A DNA stretch of 64,000 bases from Marinirhabdus sp963793275 (GCA_963793275.1 CAWBZL010000003.1:434001-498000); one strand, 5' to 3'. Positions 17,796 to 27,736 are shown, numbered from the stretch's first letter. Numbers and translations: made by a program. Notes: generated from the sequence alone by a model not told the origin.

Positions 17796-19079
17796 TTACT
17801 TTGCATTCAAATAATCCAACGCAACCTGCGTCATAGTTTTTACCCCCAATAACATTCCGGCATCATCAATTTTGAAATCTGGTGTATGGTGTGGGTATGC
17901 TTCTGTATTTCCGGGTGTCATTCCGCCAACAAAGAAATAAAATCCGGGTACTTTTTCCTGAAAAAAACTGAAATCTTCTCCACCAGTTGAGGCTTTCATT
18001 AGTTGAACATTCTCCTTTCCTGCTATTTTTTGAAGCGTCGGAAGCATTTTTGCAGTGAGATCCGGATCATTGTAGGTAATAGCCGCATTGTTCTGCCACG
18101 CTATGGTTGCTTCCCCTCCGTAGGCTTTGGCAATATCGCGCGCCATTTCGGTCATACGGCGAATTATAAGTTGTTGCATTTGTGGATCCAGTGTTCTTAC
18201 GGTTCCGATCATTTCAGCAGTTTCTGGTATAATGTTGAAACGTAATCCGCTGGTTATTTTTCCAACGGTAATCACAGCTGCTTCTTTTACCAATGGAGAT
18301 TCTCTACTAATAATGGTTTGAAAACCATCAATAATTTTTGCTGAAATTAAAATAGGATCTACCCCCGTCCACGGCGCCGAACCGTGTGTCTGCTTCCCTT
18401 TTACAGTAACTACAAAACGTTCAACGGCGGCCATTGTTCCTTCTGGTTTGTATTTGATAGTTCCAACGGGTGTTCCTGAGTTAATATGCAATCCAAAAAT
18501 AGCGTCTACATCAGGGTTTTTAAGAACTCCTTCTTTTACCATAAGTTTGGCGCCACCTTCTTCACCCGGTGGCGGGCCTTCTTCGGCGGGTTGGAAGATA
18601 AACTTTATGGTTCCGTTAATTTTGTCTTTATTTTTGGATAAAACTTCAGCAACACCCATTAAAATTGCAATATGTGTATCATGACCACAGGCGTGCATCA
18701 CTCCGGTTTCGGTTCCTAAAAAGGTATCGGTTTTAGTGCTTTTGAAGGTGAGGTCATTACGTTCGGTTACAGGAAGGGCATCAATATCTGCCCTCAAGGC
18801 AACCACTTTACCAGATTTGTTTCCTGTAAGAATTCCAACGACACCCGTTTTAGCAATACCTGTTTGTACCTCCATCCCGAGAGATTTTAAGTGGGTCGCT
18901 ATCTTTTCAGCGGTATTGAATTCTCGATTGGAAAGTTCCGGATTTTCGTGAAAGTAATGGCGCCAATCTATTACCTGAGCTTCAATAGTATTAATTTCCT
19001 TTAGAATTTTTTTATCCATCTGGGCGGTTACTGAATGGGCAGTGAGCAGTAGCAATACGTAGTAGAGACTAATTTTCAT
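17796..19079 (-). CDS. Exported M20 family metallopeptidase / amidohydrolase
   Basis: A 427-residue protein with a signal peptide (first ~19 residues). It shows the M20D amidohydrolase pattern: HENPELSNREFNT, metal-binding HACGHDTH, EEGPPPGEEGGAKLM, GLHINSG and the dimerisation-domain RFVVTVKGKQTHGSAPW. The C-terminal metal-ligand region is YPHHTPDF. Members hydrolyse N-acyl or hippurate-type amide bonds using two metal ions. The signal peptide indicates periplasmic action. The substrate is unknown. Confidence 0.9.
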   Translation of the reverse strand: MKISLYYVLLLLTAHSVTAQMDKKILKEINTIEAQVIDWRHYFHENPELSNREFNTAEKIATHLKSLGMEVQTGIAKTGVVGILTGNKSGKVVALRADIDALPVTERNDLTFKSTKTDTFLGTETGVMHACGHDTHIAILMGVAEVLSKNKDKINGTIKFIFQPAEEGPPPGEEGGAKLMVKEGVLKNPDVDAIFGLHINSGTPVGTIKYKPEGTMAAVERFVVTVKGKQTHGSAPWTGVDPILISAKIIDGFQTIISRESPLVKEAAVITVGKITSGLRFNIIPETAEMIGTVRTLDPQMQQLIIRRMTEMARDIAKAYGGEATIAWQNNAAITYNDPDLTAKMLPTLQKIAGKENVQLMKASTGGEDFSFFQEKVPGFYFFVGGMTPGNTEAYPHHTPDFKIDDAGMLLGVKTMTQVALDYLNAK

Positions 19080-19422
19080 ATATGTTTTTTTCTGAAAGTT
19101 GACGCGTATTCAGGCCAACTCATATGAATGCTAAAGATATTATAATTTGAAGAAATGATAGGTAGGTTTCAGGTTTTAGATTTTGGAGGTATTCAAGAGC
19201 TATTTAAAATTGAAATGGTAAGAAAGAATTTTGGCTTAAAAGATCTTTAATAACGGCTACTTATACAAAATATACTTTGAGAGTTTTGTTTTTCTACTGA
19301 ATTTAAGCGAGTGTCCGTGTTCATAAATTATCCAACTTCCACATTGTATTTCCTTTGCATTTCAGTATTTTTCAACTTCATTATCGAACGCTGTTTTTTG
19401 TTCGATTTCAGCTTAAAAAATT
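19080..19422. other. Intergenic region between the M20 gene and uvrD
   Basis: AT-rich spacer between divergent genes. It holds a 7-bp inverted repeat near the helicase start and a 31-codon ORF (19156 onward, MIGRFQVLDF) that I do not regard as supported. No clear TAnnTTTG promoter was found. Confidence 0.4.
19383..19406 (+). repeat. Inverted repeat in the helicase leader
   Basis: ATCGAAC and GTTCGAT form perfect 7-bp arms around a 10-nt T-rich spacer, ending 16 bp before the TTG start of the helicase gene. It could be a leader hairpin or an operator. Confidence 0.4.
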
Positions 19423-21747
19423 TTGCAAGAATACTTAGAACAACTTAACGATGCTCAACGCGCACCCGTGCTTCAAAAAGACGGGGCCATGATTGTTATT
19501 GCCGGTGCGGGATCCGGGAAGACCAGGGTGCTTACCTTTAGAATCGCCTACTTAATGGAACAAGGGGTAGACCCATTTAATATCCTGGCGCTTACGTTTA
19601 CCAACAAAGCGGCCCGTGAGATGAAAAAACGGATCTCCCAAATTGTAGGAAGCAGCGAATCCAAAAACCTGTGGATGGGAACGTTTCACAGTGTGTTTGC
19701 TAAGATCCTTCGGTTTGAAGCAGATAAATTGGGGTATCCAAACAATTTTACTATTTACGACACTCAGGATTCACAAAGTGTGATCCGTGCCGTTATTAAA
19801 GAAATGAACTTGGACAAAGACGTATATAAATACAAGCAAGTCTACTCCAGAATTTCGAGCTATAAAAACAGTTTAATTACCGTAAGATCCTATTTTAACA
19901 ATCCAGAATTGCAAGAGGCAGATGCCATGGCAAAAATGCCACGGCTGGGAGATATTTATAAAAGCTATTGCGATAAATGCTTTAAGGCAGGCGCCATGGA
20001 TTTTGACGATTTGTTGCTGAAAACAAACGAACTATTAACCCGTTTCCCTGAAGTATTAGCCAAGTATCAAAACCGTTTTAGATATATATTGGTAGATGAG
20101 TACCAGGATACCAATCATAGTCAGTATTTAATTGTAAAAGCACTTTCAGATCGTTTTCAGAACATTTGTGTGGTTGGGGACGATGCCCAGAGTATTTATG
20201 CCTTCCGGGGGGCGAATATTAATAATATTTTAAACTTTCAGAAAGATTACGACGATGTACAGGTGTATCGCCTGGAACAGAATTACCGTTCTACCAAAAA
20301 CATTGTAAACGCAGCCAATAGTATTATTGAAAAAAATAAAACCCGTCTGGATAAGATTGTATGGACCGCCAATGATGAAGGTCCTAAAATTAAGGTAAAC
20401 CGAACCATGACCGACGGTGATGAAGGTAGATTTGTTGCCAGCAATATTTTTGAGACCGAAATGAACGAGCAGGCTAAACACGGCGATTTTGCTATTTTGT
20501 ATCGTACCAACGCGCAATCCAGAGCCATGGAGGATGCGCTGCGGAAAAAAGACATTCCGTATCGGATTTATGGAGGGCTTAGCTTTTACCAGCGAAAAGA
20601 GATAAAAGATGTGATTTCGTATCTACGTCTTATCCTGAATCCAAAAGACGAAGAGGCTTTAAAACGGGTCATTAATTACCCGGCCAGAGGAATTGGGCAA
20701 ACTACCTTGGAGCGATTAACCGTCGCTGCCAACCATTACGGACGATCAATGTTTGAAGTAATTAAGGCGCTGGACAAAATAGGAGGAGAGCTTAAAATTA
20801 ACAGCGGCACAAAAAATAAGTTGCAGAATTTTGTAACGATGATTGAAAGCTTTCAGGTACTCAATCAAACCTACAATGCTTTTGAAATTGCCGAACACGT
20901 TACTAGAAAAACAGGGCTCGTTACCGAATTAAAAAAGGACGGTACCCCAGAAGGAATAGCCCGGATTGAAAATATTGAAGAGCTCTTAAACGGTATGCGC
21001 GATTTCACCGAAGAGCAAAAAGAACTGGCAGACGCAAAAGGTTCTCTGGCTGAATTTCTGGAAGATGTAGCATTGGCAACCGACTTGGATAATGATAAAG
21101 GAGATGATGACCGGGTGGCGTTAATGACCGTCCACCTGGCAAAAGGATTGGAATTCCCTTACGTGTATATTGTAGGAATGGAAGAAGAGTTGTTTCCCAG
21201 CGGGATGAGTATGAGTACCAGAGCCGAACTGGAAGAAGAGCGACGCCTTTTTTACGTTGCCTTAACCAGAGCCGAAAAACAAGCCTATTTAACCTATACC
21301 CAAAGTAGATACCGTTGGGGAAAATTGATAGATGCAGAGCCTAGCAGGTTTATAGAAGAAATAGACGCAGGCTTTTTGGAATACCTCACGCCAGTTACAG
21401 AACATCGCTACAAACCCTTAATAGATGCCGATATTTTTGATGAGGTAGATCGCAGCAAATTACGCTTACGTAAACCAACAGCAGGGGCACCCCCAAAAGG
21501 CCCCACCGAAGAACAATTACGAAAATTACGCAGATTAAAACCTGTAACCAGTAGTAGTGACAAAAATTTTGATGCGGCGAAGGCAAACCTAACCGTAGGT
21601 ACTGTGGTAGAACACGTACGTTTTGGGAAAGGGAAAATCACTAAAATTGAAGGCGTAGGAGCCGACACCAAAGCGGAAATTAATTTTGCAAACGGCGGAC
21701 TTAAAAAACTATTACTCCGCTTTGCCAAATTGAATGTCCTGGATTAA
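19423..21747 (+). CDS. UvrD/PcrA-type ATP-dependent DNA helicase
   Basis: A 774-residue superfamily 1A 3'-5' helicase. Walker A is AGAGSGKT (27-34). Further motifs are TFTNKAAREM, the DEYQDTN Walker B, GDDAQSIYAFRGA, QNYRST, VALMTVHLAKGLEFPYVY and VALTRAE. The C-terminal ~60 residues form a Tudor-like tail (VGTVVEHVRFGKGKI), typical of PcrA and used for RNA polymerase contact. The start codon is TTG (19423), because no ATG precedes the conserved N-terminus (MQEYLEQLNDAQRAPV). It acts in excision repair and in clearing DNA of bound proteins. Confidence 0.95.
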   Translation: MQEYLEQLNDAQRAPVLQKDGAMIVIAGAGSGKTRVLTFRIAYLMEQGVDPFNILALTFTNKAAREMKKRISQIVGSSESKNLWMGTFHSVFAKILRFEADKLGYPNNFTIYDTQDSQSVIRAVIKEMNLDKDVYKYKQVYSRISSYKNSLITVRSYFNNPELQEADAMAKMPRLGDIYKSYCDKCFKAGAMDFDDLLLKTNELLTRFPEVLAKYQNRFRYILVDEYQDTNHSQYLIVKALSDRFQNICVVGDDAQSIYAFRGANINNILNFQKDYDDVQVYRLEQNYRSTKNIVNAANSIIEKNKTRLDKIVWTANDEGPKIKVNRTMTDGDEGRFVASNIFETEMNEQAKHGDFAILYRTNAQSRAMEDALRKKDIPYRIYGGLSFYQRKEIKDVISYLRLILNPKDEEALKRVINYPARGIGQTTLERLTVAANHYGRSMFEVIKALDKIGGELKINSGTKNKLQNFVTMIESFQVLNQTYNAFEIAEHVTRKTGLVTELKKDGTPEGIARIENIEELLNGMRDFTEEQKELADAKGSLAEFLEDVALATDLDNDKGDDDRVALMTVHLAKGLEFPYVYIVGMEEELFPSGMSMSTRAELEEERRLFYVALTRAEKQAYLTYTQSRYRWGKLIDAEPSRFIEEIDAGFLEYLTPVTEHRYKPLIDADIFDEVDRSKLRLRKPTAGAPPKGPTEEQLRKLRRLKPVTSSSDKNFDAAKANLTVGTVVEHVRFGKGKITKIEGVGADTKAEINFANGGLKKLLLRFAKLNVLD

Positions 21748-21919
21748 AATAAGAGCTGTGATTTTGTGCAGAGCAGTACGGGTAAAATAGCATATCTTTA
21801 CGTTAGAATAGATGGTCTGGATAAACTTATTTTTAAGTTTTTAAGGAAACTGTAAATCTTTAACCACATAAGACATTGGAGTACGTAGAAACCACTACTG
21901 TTTTATACAAAACAAAACT

Positions 21920-22987
21920 ATGACTCCAGAAATTAAAGTAACCAGACCAGAACCTCTTAGTCTAGATAAGTCGACAGTTGGGTATGATCGGGCTACAGAA
22001 ATTAACCCCACCATAAGAGCACTGGAAGCTGGAAACCAGGTGTTAATAAACGCCTTTTATAGCGATGGTTTATCATTGCTAAAATCGCTAAAGGAGCATC
22101 TTAAGAGAAAACTTCCTAATCAATCTTTTAGAGAACAACGTGAGTTTCGGGAAGCGTATAGCAAGCTGTCCAATCTTATTGTACTGGAAGTTGTAGATCA
22201 TAAGTTGGACGTAAAAAAAGCACCCGCTATTGGTTGGCTTAAAAAATTATATCCGGAAACTCCTAATTTCTATTTATCCTTTCCACAAATACAAGGGCTT
22301 AACAGTTCTTGGCAGTGGTATGAAAATGGAATTCTGGTTCCTGTTTTACGTAACAAAATACATCCTTATTATGGCACCTATTTCCCTACACGGTTTGATC
22401 ACCTACTTCTTTTTGATAACTGGTTAAACCGATACGAAGGGCCTAAAAAAACAGCGATAGATGTTGGCTGCGGAAGTGGGATACTTTCTTTTCAGCTTAT
22501 AGCGCATGGATTTCAAAAGGTTTATGGAACCGATACCAATCCTAATGCTATAATTGGGTTAACTGAATTTATGGGAACTACAAAACTATCCAGAAAGATA
22601 GCGCTGGATTTTGCTCCTTTCTTCGGTAAGTTTACTAACCCAACCGAACTCATTATCTTTAACCCACCCTGGTTACCACAAACCCAAAATAGTGGAGGTC
22701 TTGATGAAGCAATTTATTACGATAAAAACTTATTCCCGGCTTTCTTCAAAGGAGCAAAAGAACGGTTGTTACCAAATGGGAAACTGGTATTGCTGTTCTC
22801 TAACCTGGCAAAAATTACCAATGTAGGAACAAAACATCCTATTGAAGACGAGCTGTCTAAAGGCGGCAGATTTCAACTGGAGCGATGTTTTAAAAAGAGG
22901 GTAAAAAATGCCTCAAAACATACCCGGAGAGATCAGTACTGGCGCTCTGAGGAAGAGGTAGAGCTTTGGGTGTTAACCCACCTCTAG
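21920..22987 (+). CDS. Class I SAM-dependent methyltransferase with NPPW motif
   Basis: A 355-residue protein. The N-terminal ~170 residues have no recognised domain. The C-terminal half is a class I methyltransferase: motif I IDVGCGSGILSFQL, acidic GTDTNPNAI and motif IV IIFNPPWLPQ. The NPPW tetrad is typical of N-methyltransferases acting on amide or exocyclic amino groups, such as PrmC/HemK- or RlmF-like enzymes. That hints at a protein or RNA amino group as substrate but does not fix it. It stands alone, convergent with the following gene. Confidence 0.85.
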   Translation: MTPEIKVTRPEPLSLDKSTVGYDRATEINPTIRALEAGNQVLINAFYSDGLSLLKSLKEHLKRKLPNQSFREQREFREAYSKLSNLIVLEVVDHKLDVKKAPAIGWLKKLYPETPNFYLSFPQIQGLNSSWQWYENGILVPVLRNKIHPYYGTYFPTRFDHLLLFDNWLNRYEGPKKTAIDVGCGSGILSFQLIAHGFQKVYGTDTNPNAIIGLTEFMGTTKLSRKIALDFAPFFGKFTNPTELIIFNPPWLPQTQNSGGLDEAIYYDKNLFPAFFKGAKERLLPNGKLVLLFSNLAKITNVGTKHPIEDELSKGGRFQLERCFKKRVKNASKHTRRDQYWRSEEEVELWVLTHL

Positions 22988-23029
22988 GATTTATAGGCAA
23001 TTTAGCTGTTAAAAATTAAATTAGAAAAT

Positions 23030-23587
23030 TTATTCTTTCCACTTAATATTACACCCAATACTGGGTTTTTGCTCTTTGCGTTGTGGATTGTTGTTCAGGA
23101 TATTATCTATTGCTTCCCGAAGGTCTCTTCCGTTTACCGGAATCCCATTGCCTGGCCTGGAATTATCCAGCTGGCCGCGATATACCAGTTTTAAATCTCC
23201 ATTAAACAAATAAAAATCTGGTGTGCAGGCGGCATCATAAGCTTTCGCTATTTCCTGTGTTTCGTCAAAAAGGTAAGGGAAGGGATAGTTTTCTTTTCTG
23301 GCAACATCCCACATAAATTGGGGAGCATCCTGAGGGTAGTTTTCAATATCGTTACTACTTATGGCCACAAAACCAAACCCCGTCACCCGGTAATCGTTTG
23401 CCAGACGCACCAACTCTTCGTTTACATGCTTTACAAACGGACAATGGTTGCAAACAAACATAACCACAGTGCCTTTCTCCCCCTGTACATCTTTTAAACT
23501 TACAGGCTTGTTGGTACAGGCATCAATTAAAATAAAATCTGGTGCCTTGGTGCCCAGAGGCATCATATTGGAAGGTGTTAAAGCCAT
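23030..23587 (-). CDS. Thioredoxin-fold AhpC/TSA-family protein
   Basis: A 185-residue protein of the redoxin/AhpC-TSA class. GTKAPDFILIDACT opens the fold, and VMFVCNHCPFVKHV carries a CxxC active site (CNHC) in the position of thioredoxin WCxxC. The cis-Pro region is ACTPDFYLF. No signal peptide is present, so it is presumably cytoplasmic. Proteins of this type are common in Bacteroidota, and the specific partner is unknown. Confidence 0.85.
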   Translation of the reverse strand: MALTPSNMMPLGTKAPDFILIDACTNKPVSLKDVQGEKGTVVMFVCNHCPFVKHVNEELVRLANDYRVTGFGFVAISSNDIENYPQDAPQFMWDVARKENYPFPYLFDETQEIAKAYDAACTPDFYLFNGDLKLVYRGQLDNSRPGNGIPVNGRDLREAIDNILNNNPQRKEQKPSIGCNIKWKE

Positions 23588-23957
23588 AATAATTTGTGTG
23601 TGTTAATTTGTATACAAGCAACTGCTAAAGTTACATAGATTTATATTGTATTACTTCATAAAGAGTTTTTTCTGGAACGGGTGTAGTTTACTAAGAAATA
23701 GAATAAGGGTCTAAAGCTTAAGAGGAGTTTATGCGTTTTATTTAAATCGCTGTTTTTTTTATTTAGTGAAACGAAATAATACTACGACAAACTGAACCCA
23801 CGAGTTAATCTTATCTAAATATTTTTCAGCAGTACATAAGATGCGAAAGCCCCTTAAGTAATAAAAGGAATTTTTTTAAGGTGTAAACGCTTAAAATAAT
23901 ATTAATTCTTTGAAGATTAGCGATAGCATATGTACCTTTAGTGAAAACCAATATATT
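23588..23957. other. Intergenic region upstream of the small protein at 23958
   Basis: AT-rich spacer between divergent genes with no protein-like ORF. The promoter at 23909-23940 is the only element recognised. Confidence 0.45.
23909..23940 (+). promoter_or_regulatory. Bacteroidota-type promoter for the 23958 gene
   Basis: TTTG at 23909-23912, a 20-bp spacer, then TACCTTTA at 23933-23940 (one mismatch to TAnnTTTG). It implies a leader of about 10 nt and excludes the upstream in-frame ATG at 23910. Confidence 0.55.
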
Positions 23958-24269
23958 ATGAAAAAAGGATATAGTTCGCTCTCTGTAGCGATAGAAGAAT
24001 TACAAAATGAAGGATATAATGAAGACTTTAACCTCGTGGAGGATGGAATAGAATCCAAAGGCTTGAAAAAAGAATGGAAAGCTGGAGACTGCGAAGTAGT
24101 TCGGTATTTCAGGTTTGAAGGAATGACAGATCCAGGCGATAGTTCCATCCTGTACGCTATAGAAACCAAAGATGGCAAAAAGGGATTGCTGGTAGACAAT
24201 TACAGCGCTGCCGGAACATATATTTCTGAAGAGATGCGCGAAAAACTGAAAATAACCCATAATGAGTAA
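23958..24269 (+). CDS. Small conserved protein (often labelled phosphoribosylpyrophosphate synthetase-like)
   Basis: A 103-residue cytoplasmic protein opening MKKGYSSLSVAIEELQNEGY, with RFEGMTDPGDSSILYAIE and KGLLVDNYSA in the middle. This is a widespread Bacteroidota small protein that databases sometimes call phosphoribosylpyrophosphate synthetase. It is far too short to be that enzyme, so I treat the function as unknown. The in-frame ATG at 23910 lies inside the promoter and is discarded. The stop overlaps the start of csaA by 8 bp, so the two are translationally coupled. Confidence 0.75.
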   Translation: MKKGYSSLSVAIEELQNEGYNEDFNLVEDGIESKGLKKEWKAGDCEVVRYFRFEGMTDPGDSSILYAIETKDGKKGLLVDNYSAAGTYISEEMREKLKITHNE

Positions 24270-24597
24270 TCTCTCCTGGCAGGATTTTGAAAAAGTAGAG
24301 ATGCGTGTAGGAACTATCATTCAGGCAACAGAGTTTCCAGAAGCGCGCAATCCTTCTTTTAAGCTGAAAATTGACTTCGGAAAGGATATCGGGGTTTTAA
24401 AATCTTCGGCACAGATCACTGCTTTGTACAGGACTGAAGATTTACCCGGAAGGCAAATAATTGCAGTTGTTAACTTTCCGAAGAAACAAATAGGCTCTGT
24501 TATGAGTGAATGTCTGGTACTGGGAGCCGTTAATGGTAAAGAGGTAACGTTACTCCACCCGGGACTGAATGTAGCAAACGGACTCAAGATCTCCTAA
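24262..24597 (+). CDS. csaA: CsaA-like tRNA-binding domain protein
   Basis: A 111-residue protein made entirely of one EMAP/Trbp111-type OB fold: FEKVEMRVGTIIQATEFPEA, LKIDFG and SAQIT, ending GKEVTLLHPGLNVANGLKI. The length and motifs match CsaA, a homodimeric protein with tRNA-binding ability and reported chaperone-like or export-related activity in Bacillus. It starts 8 bp inside the end of the preceding small gene, and the convergent downstream gene begins 2 bp after its stop. Confidence 0.9.
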   Translation: MSNLSWQDFEKVEMRVGTIIQATEFPEARNPSFKLKIDFGKDIGVLKSSAQITALYRTEDLPGRQIIAVVNFPKKQIGSVMSECLVLGAVNGKEVTLLHPGLNVANGLKIS

Positions 24598-24598
24598 T

Positions 24599-25414
24599 CT
24601 AATTTTCACCAAAATCGAATTGAAGTTGTCGGTTTAATTTCAGGCTGTCTTTCACAATTTTCTGAACGATAGAATCGTGTGTGTCTCTATAGATAGGATG
24701 GTATTTCAGCCTTCTTTTTTGCGAAAGGCTATAACTTTTACCGCCACCCTCAAAATAAAGCTCACCATCCTCTAAGCGAATAGTGGTTATTGCCGTTGTA
24801 TCTTTTCTGGATTGTACCATCATACGATCTGTTTCTAAAAACTGAATGGGTACATTAAACAAGTCTGCAAAACCTAGTTTCTTTTCATTTATGGAGTTTT
24901 TCACCGCTGTTTCACTATAAATGCTGTCTACCACAAATCTGCAATTTTCAGGTACTTTTCGTAACCAGAAGGTGAGTGCTTCTTCAGGGTTTACAAAACT
25001 TATTTTTCTATTATTGGTCATAACACCAAAATACACATACTCAAAATCACGCACCGAAATATACCTTTTATAGCTTTCAGCATTAAAGATACCGGCATTT
25101 TTTTGAATATATTTATCAGATTTTGACGTAATATAAATGATGTCCTGTGGATTCTTTTTAGACTGAAACGCATACAATTCTTCCACAACTTGAATGCTAT
25201 CATACGCGCTTAAATCCCTTGGCTCGCACGGGGTGTCACATAGAAAAAAACGTTTGTTTCCGTACGTATTCCGGTATTCGCAAAGCCTGAAGACATAAGC
25301 TGTATAGTCTGTAATAGGAATAGAGTCTTCAATTCTCTTAAACACGGTGCTTTTACAAGCTGAAAGAATACTGAGTGTAACTAAAATAAGTATGCTGAAA
25401 TTTAAAACCTTCAT
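24599..25414 (-). CDS. Hypothetical lipoprotein
   Basis: A 271-residue protein with a lipoprotein signal (LSILSAC, lipidated Cys at about 20). No domain was recognised. The Cys-containing stretch FFLCDTPCEPRD and the C-terminal RLEDGELYFEGGGKSYSL are the most distinctive parts. The gene is 2 bp downstream of the preceding envelope-protein gene on the same strand, so the pair is very probably cotranscribed and may work together at the envelope. Confidence 0.7.
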   Translation of the reverse strand: MKVLNFSILILVTLSILSACKSTVFKRIEDSIPITDYTAYVFRLCEYRNTYGNKRFFLCDTPCEPRDLSAYDSIQVVEELYAFQSKKNPQDIIYITSKSDKYIQKNAGIFNAESYKRYISVRDFEYVYFGVMTNNRKISFVNPEEALTFWLRKVPENCRFVVDSIYSETAVKNSINEKKLGFADLFNVPIQFLETDRMMVQSRKDTTAITTIRLEDGELYFEGGGKSYSLSQKRRLKYHPIYRDTHDSIVQKIVKDSLKLNRQLQFDFGEN

Positions 25415-25416
25415 AA

Positions 25417-26373
25417 TTATTCTGTTGTCTTAAATTGTGAAGAAATTCCACCCGCTACGCGCCAGCCCCAGTTATAATCGGGATGGTACGGGAAATCTGT
25501 GCTAAAATGAATAAAATCCTGAAGATCCAGCGCATTAAAATCATACAACGTAATATACGCACTGTACCCCTTCCGAAAGCTGGTAACATTCAATTTCCAT
25601 TGCTGCTGATTAAAGCCAAAAGCATCGGCATTGTAATACGGGATATGATCTAGTTGTAGCTTATCTGCCGCATCTACGGCATATTCCTGCCAGCCTGTAA
25701 ATTTATGAAAACTCAATTCTGCCAGACCAATATAGGCGAGGTCATCAAAATGAGCAGAAATCACCAGTCCACCTGTGTAAAATCGATCTTCTCTATCTCC
25801 AAAGAAAGCAAGAACAGGGCCACCATCATTATAATAGGAGAGTTGTGCCCGTCTCGCAATATTTAAGTTAAAAAATCCAACGGTTTGTGAAGCCCTGTTT
25901 TTGTCTGGGTTCATGAGCCAGTTAGAACCTATAGACATAGAATAATCGAAAGTGTTTTGTAAGGGGTTGGCAACAAAGTCGGAAAAATGATAGAGTGGCA
26001 CAAACCTTTGCTGCAAGTCACGCGCAGTACTATTATTTTGCCCTCCTGCCGTGAGCGTAGCGTTGGCAAAAAAATCGAAAAAAGTGGTACGGTAATAATC
26101 TTTGTTCAGGTTGCTGCCTAACATTCCTTTGTTATAAAATAAAACTCCCAGATGTACCGCCGGAAGCATCCCAAAGTCATTCTTGGAAATAGGAACATAA
26201 TTGGCTACACCGCCCGTTGCAGCTACTCTAAAGTGAACACCCAACGGGGATTGTAACTCTCCTGTAATATGTATTCCAAAACCTAAGCGAAGGTCTTTTA
26301 CAAGCGGGTTGGTTTGGGAATGTACTCCAAAAATAACCCCGAATAGCACGATAAAAAGCACTAGTTGCTTCAT
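25417..26373 (-). CDS. Secreted beta-rich envelope protein
   Basis: A 318-residue protein with a signal peptide (first ~19 residues, ending VHSQ). The mature part is rich in aromatic/Gly alternating segments (LGFGIHITGELQSPLG, FFANATLTAGG, MSIGSNWL, YTGGLVISAHF), typical of an outer-membrane or surface beta-structure. The C-terminal segment FGFNQQQWKLN...DFNALDLQDFIHFS resembles Bacteroidota proteins catalogued as polymorphic toxin type 23. No toxin context (immunity gene, T6/T9 effector tag) is seen, so I do not call it a toxin. Confidence 0.65.
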   Translation of the reverse strand: MKQLVLFIVLFGVIFGVHSQTNPLVKDLRLGFGIHITGELQSPLGVHFRVAATGGVANYVPISKNDFGMLPAVHLGVLFYNKGMLGSNLNKDYYRTTFFDFFANATLTAGGQNNSTARDLQQRFVPLYHFSDFVANPLQNTFDYSMSIGSNWLMNPDKNRASQTVGFFNLNIARRAQLSYYNDGGPVLAFFGDREDRFYTGGLVISAHFDDLAYIGLAELSFHKFTGWQEYAVDAADKLQLDHIPYYNADAFGFNQQQWKLNVTSFRKGYSAYITLYDFNALDLQDFIHFSTDFPYHPDYNWGWRVAGGISSQFKTTE

Positions 26374-26544
26374 AATACATTTTTTAAGCTATTTGGGGAA
26401 CACGCCTTCATTAAGACGATTTAAAGGTACTAAAAAATAAAATGTACTTAACTAATGATCATAAGTTTAGAAACCACCTTCTTGTATAGTGTTTTTTCAG
26501 TATTAGAGATCTCTAACTGGTTTTAAAAATAGAACCTATTTTAT

Positions 26545-27711
26545 TCATTTAAAATTCAATTTAAGTGAGATAAGACCAAAAATTGCTCCTATGCTCAATA
26601 CTAAAAATAGATTTGGAGCTGCAATAATCGTAGTTAAGTAGCTTACTAATTGTATGCTTACAATAGTTAATGCAAACCCTATACAGTTTACTATGGTGAG
26701 CGAGGTGCCTTTGGTAGTGGGGGCGGTATTTTGTGCTACCAGCGTAGAGAACATGGGAGAATCTGCAATAACTACAATACCCCAAAATACCATGAAAGCT
26801 AAAAATAACGTTGTATTTGTAGTGAAGAGTACTGGCGATGCTATACAGCAAATACCGGATGCCAGCAAAGCAATTGTGGCCACTTTTTTTGTGCCACACC
26901 CTTGCGCTAGCGTTCCACCAATGACACATCCCAAACTCCCCGCACCAATTATTAAAAAAGACCAGAGCGGGACATTAATAGTGGCAACTGGATTTGCGTT
27001 GTTGTATGCTTTTAGAAAAAATGGCACAAATGCCCAAAAGGCATACAGTTCCCACATATGCCCAAAATAACCAAAGGCAGCACTTCGGAAATTTTTGTTG
27101 CTAAAAATTTCTTTCAGGGCATTAAAGTCAATCTTTTTTGCACCTTTCCTGTAGGGACCATCGGGAACTAATACAACCAATACCATTCCGCCCATAACTG
27201 CTACTATGGAAGTAATGATGATAACCCAGTTCCAGGAAATTTCAGAAAAAAAGGTGTTTACGAGGTGAGGAAACGCTGTCCCTAATACCAAAGCACCTAC
27301 CAGATAGCCTAAAGATTTTCCTAAACCTTTGTCAAAATAATCTGCTGCTATTTTCATTCCCACCGGGTAAATTCCTGCTAAAAAGAAACCTGTCACAAAC
27401 CGAATCCCAAGCAATGTAGAAATAGTATTTTCCTCCCATAGTATCGCGATATTAATTGCAGCGCCTAAAAAGGCACAACTAAAGAATACTTTTGAAGGTG
27501 AAAACCTATCTGCTATGGTGAATATTGCAAAGAGTAATGTGCCGGTAATAAATCCTAATTGTACGGCCGAAGTGAGGAATCCCAGTGCTTCCGTTGGCAG
27601 ATCGAAGGTTTCAGTAAGTTGCCTCAACACGCCATTTCCTGCAAACCAAAGCGAGGTACAGCAAAATTGAGCCAGGACAATAACAGCAAGTATATATTTA
27701 GGTGTTTGCAT
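26545..27711 (-). CDS. MFS transporter
   Basis: A 388-residue major facilitator with about twelve hydrophobic segments in two six-helix halves separated by a cytoplasmic loop (~195-215, PYRKGAKKIDFNALKEIF). The loop 2-3 region reads IADRFSPSKVF, a degenerate form of the MFS signature GxxxDRxGRR. The layout and N-terminus (LAQFCCTSLWFAGNGVL) resemble CynX/NarK-like anion or nitrate carriers in general, but no substrate can be assigned. It stands alone, with the broken DUF5694 gene 25 bp upstream on the same strand. Confidence 0.85.
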   Translation of the reverse strand: MQTPKYILAVIVLAQFCCTSLWFAGNGVLRQLTETFDLPTEALGFLTSAVQLGFITGTLLFAIFTIADRFSPSKVFFSCAFLGAAINIAILWEENTISTLLGIRFVTGFFLAGIYPVGMKIAADYFDKGLGKSLGYLVGALVLGTAFPHLVNTFFSEISWNWVIIITSIVAVMGGMVLVVLVPDGPYRKGAKKIDFNALKEIFSNKNFRSAAFGYFGHMWELYAFWAFVPFFLKAYNNANPVATINVPLWSFLIIGAGSLGCVIGGTLAQGCGTKKVATIALLASGICCIASPVLFTTNTTLFLAFMVFWGIVVIADSPMFSTLVAQNTAPTTKGTSLTIVNCIGFALTIVSIQLVSYLTTIIAAPNLFLVLSIGAIFGLISLKLNFK

Positions 27712-27736
27712 ACAACACCCCGAAAATAGCTAAAAA

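Noticed and set aside
23910..23957. Upstream start of the small protein gene at 23910
   Set aside because: This ATG lies in the promoter, before the expected start of transcription; the ATG at 23958 gives the family N-terminus.
25417..26373. Polymorphic toxin with adjacent immunity gene
   Set aside because: Resemblance to type 23 proteins is weak and by eye. The neighbour is a lipoprotein with a 2-bp gap, but no toxin catalytic residues or secretion tags were found.
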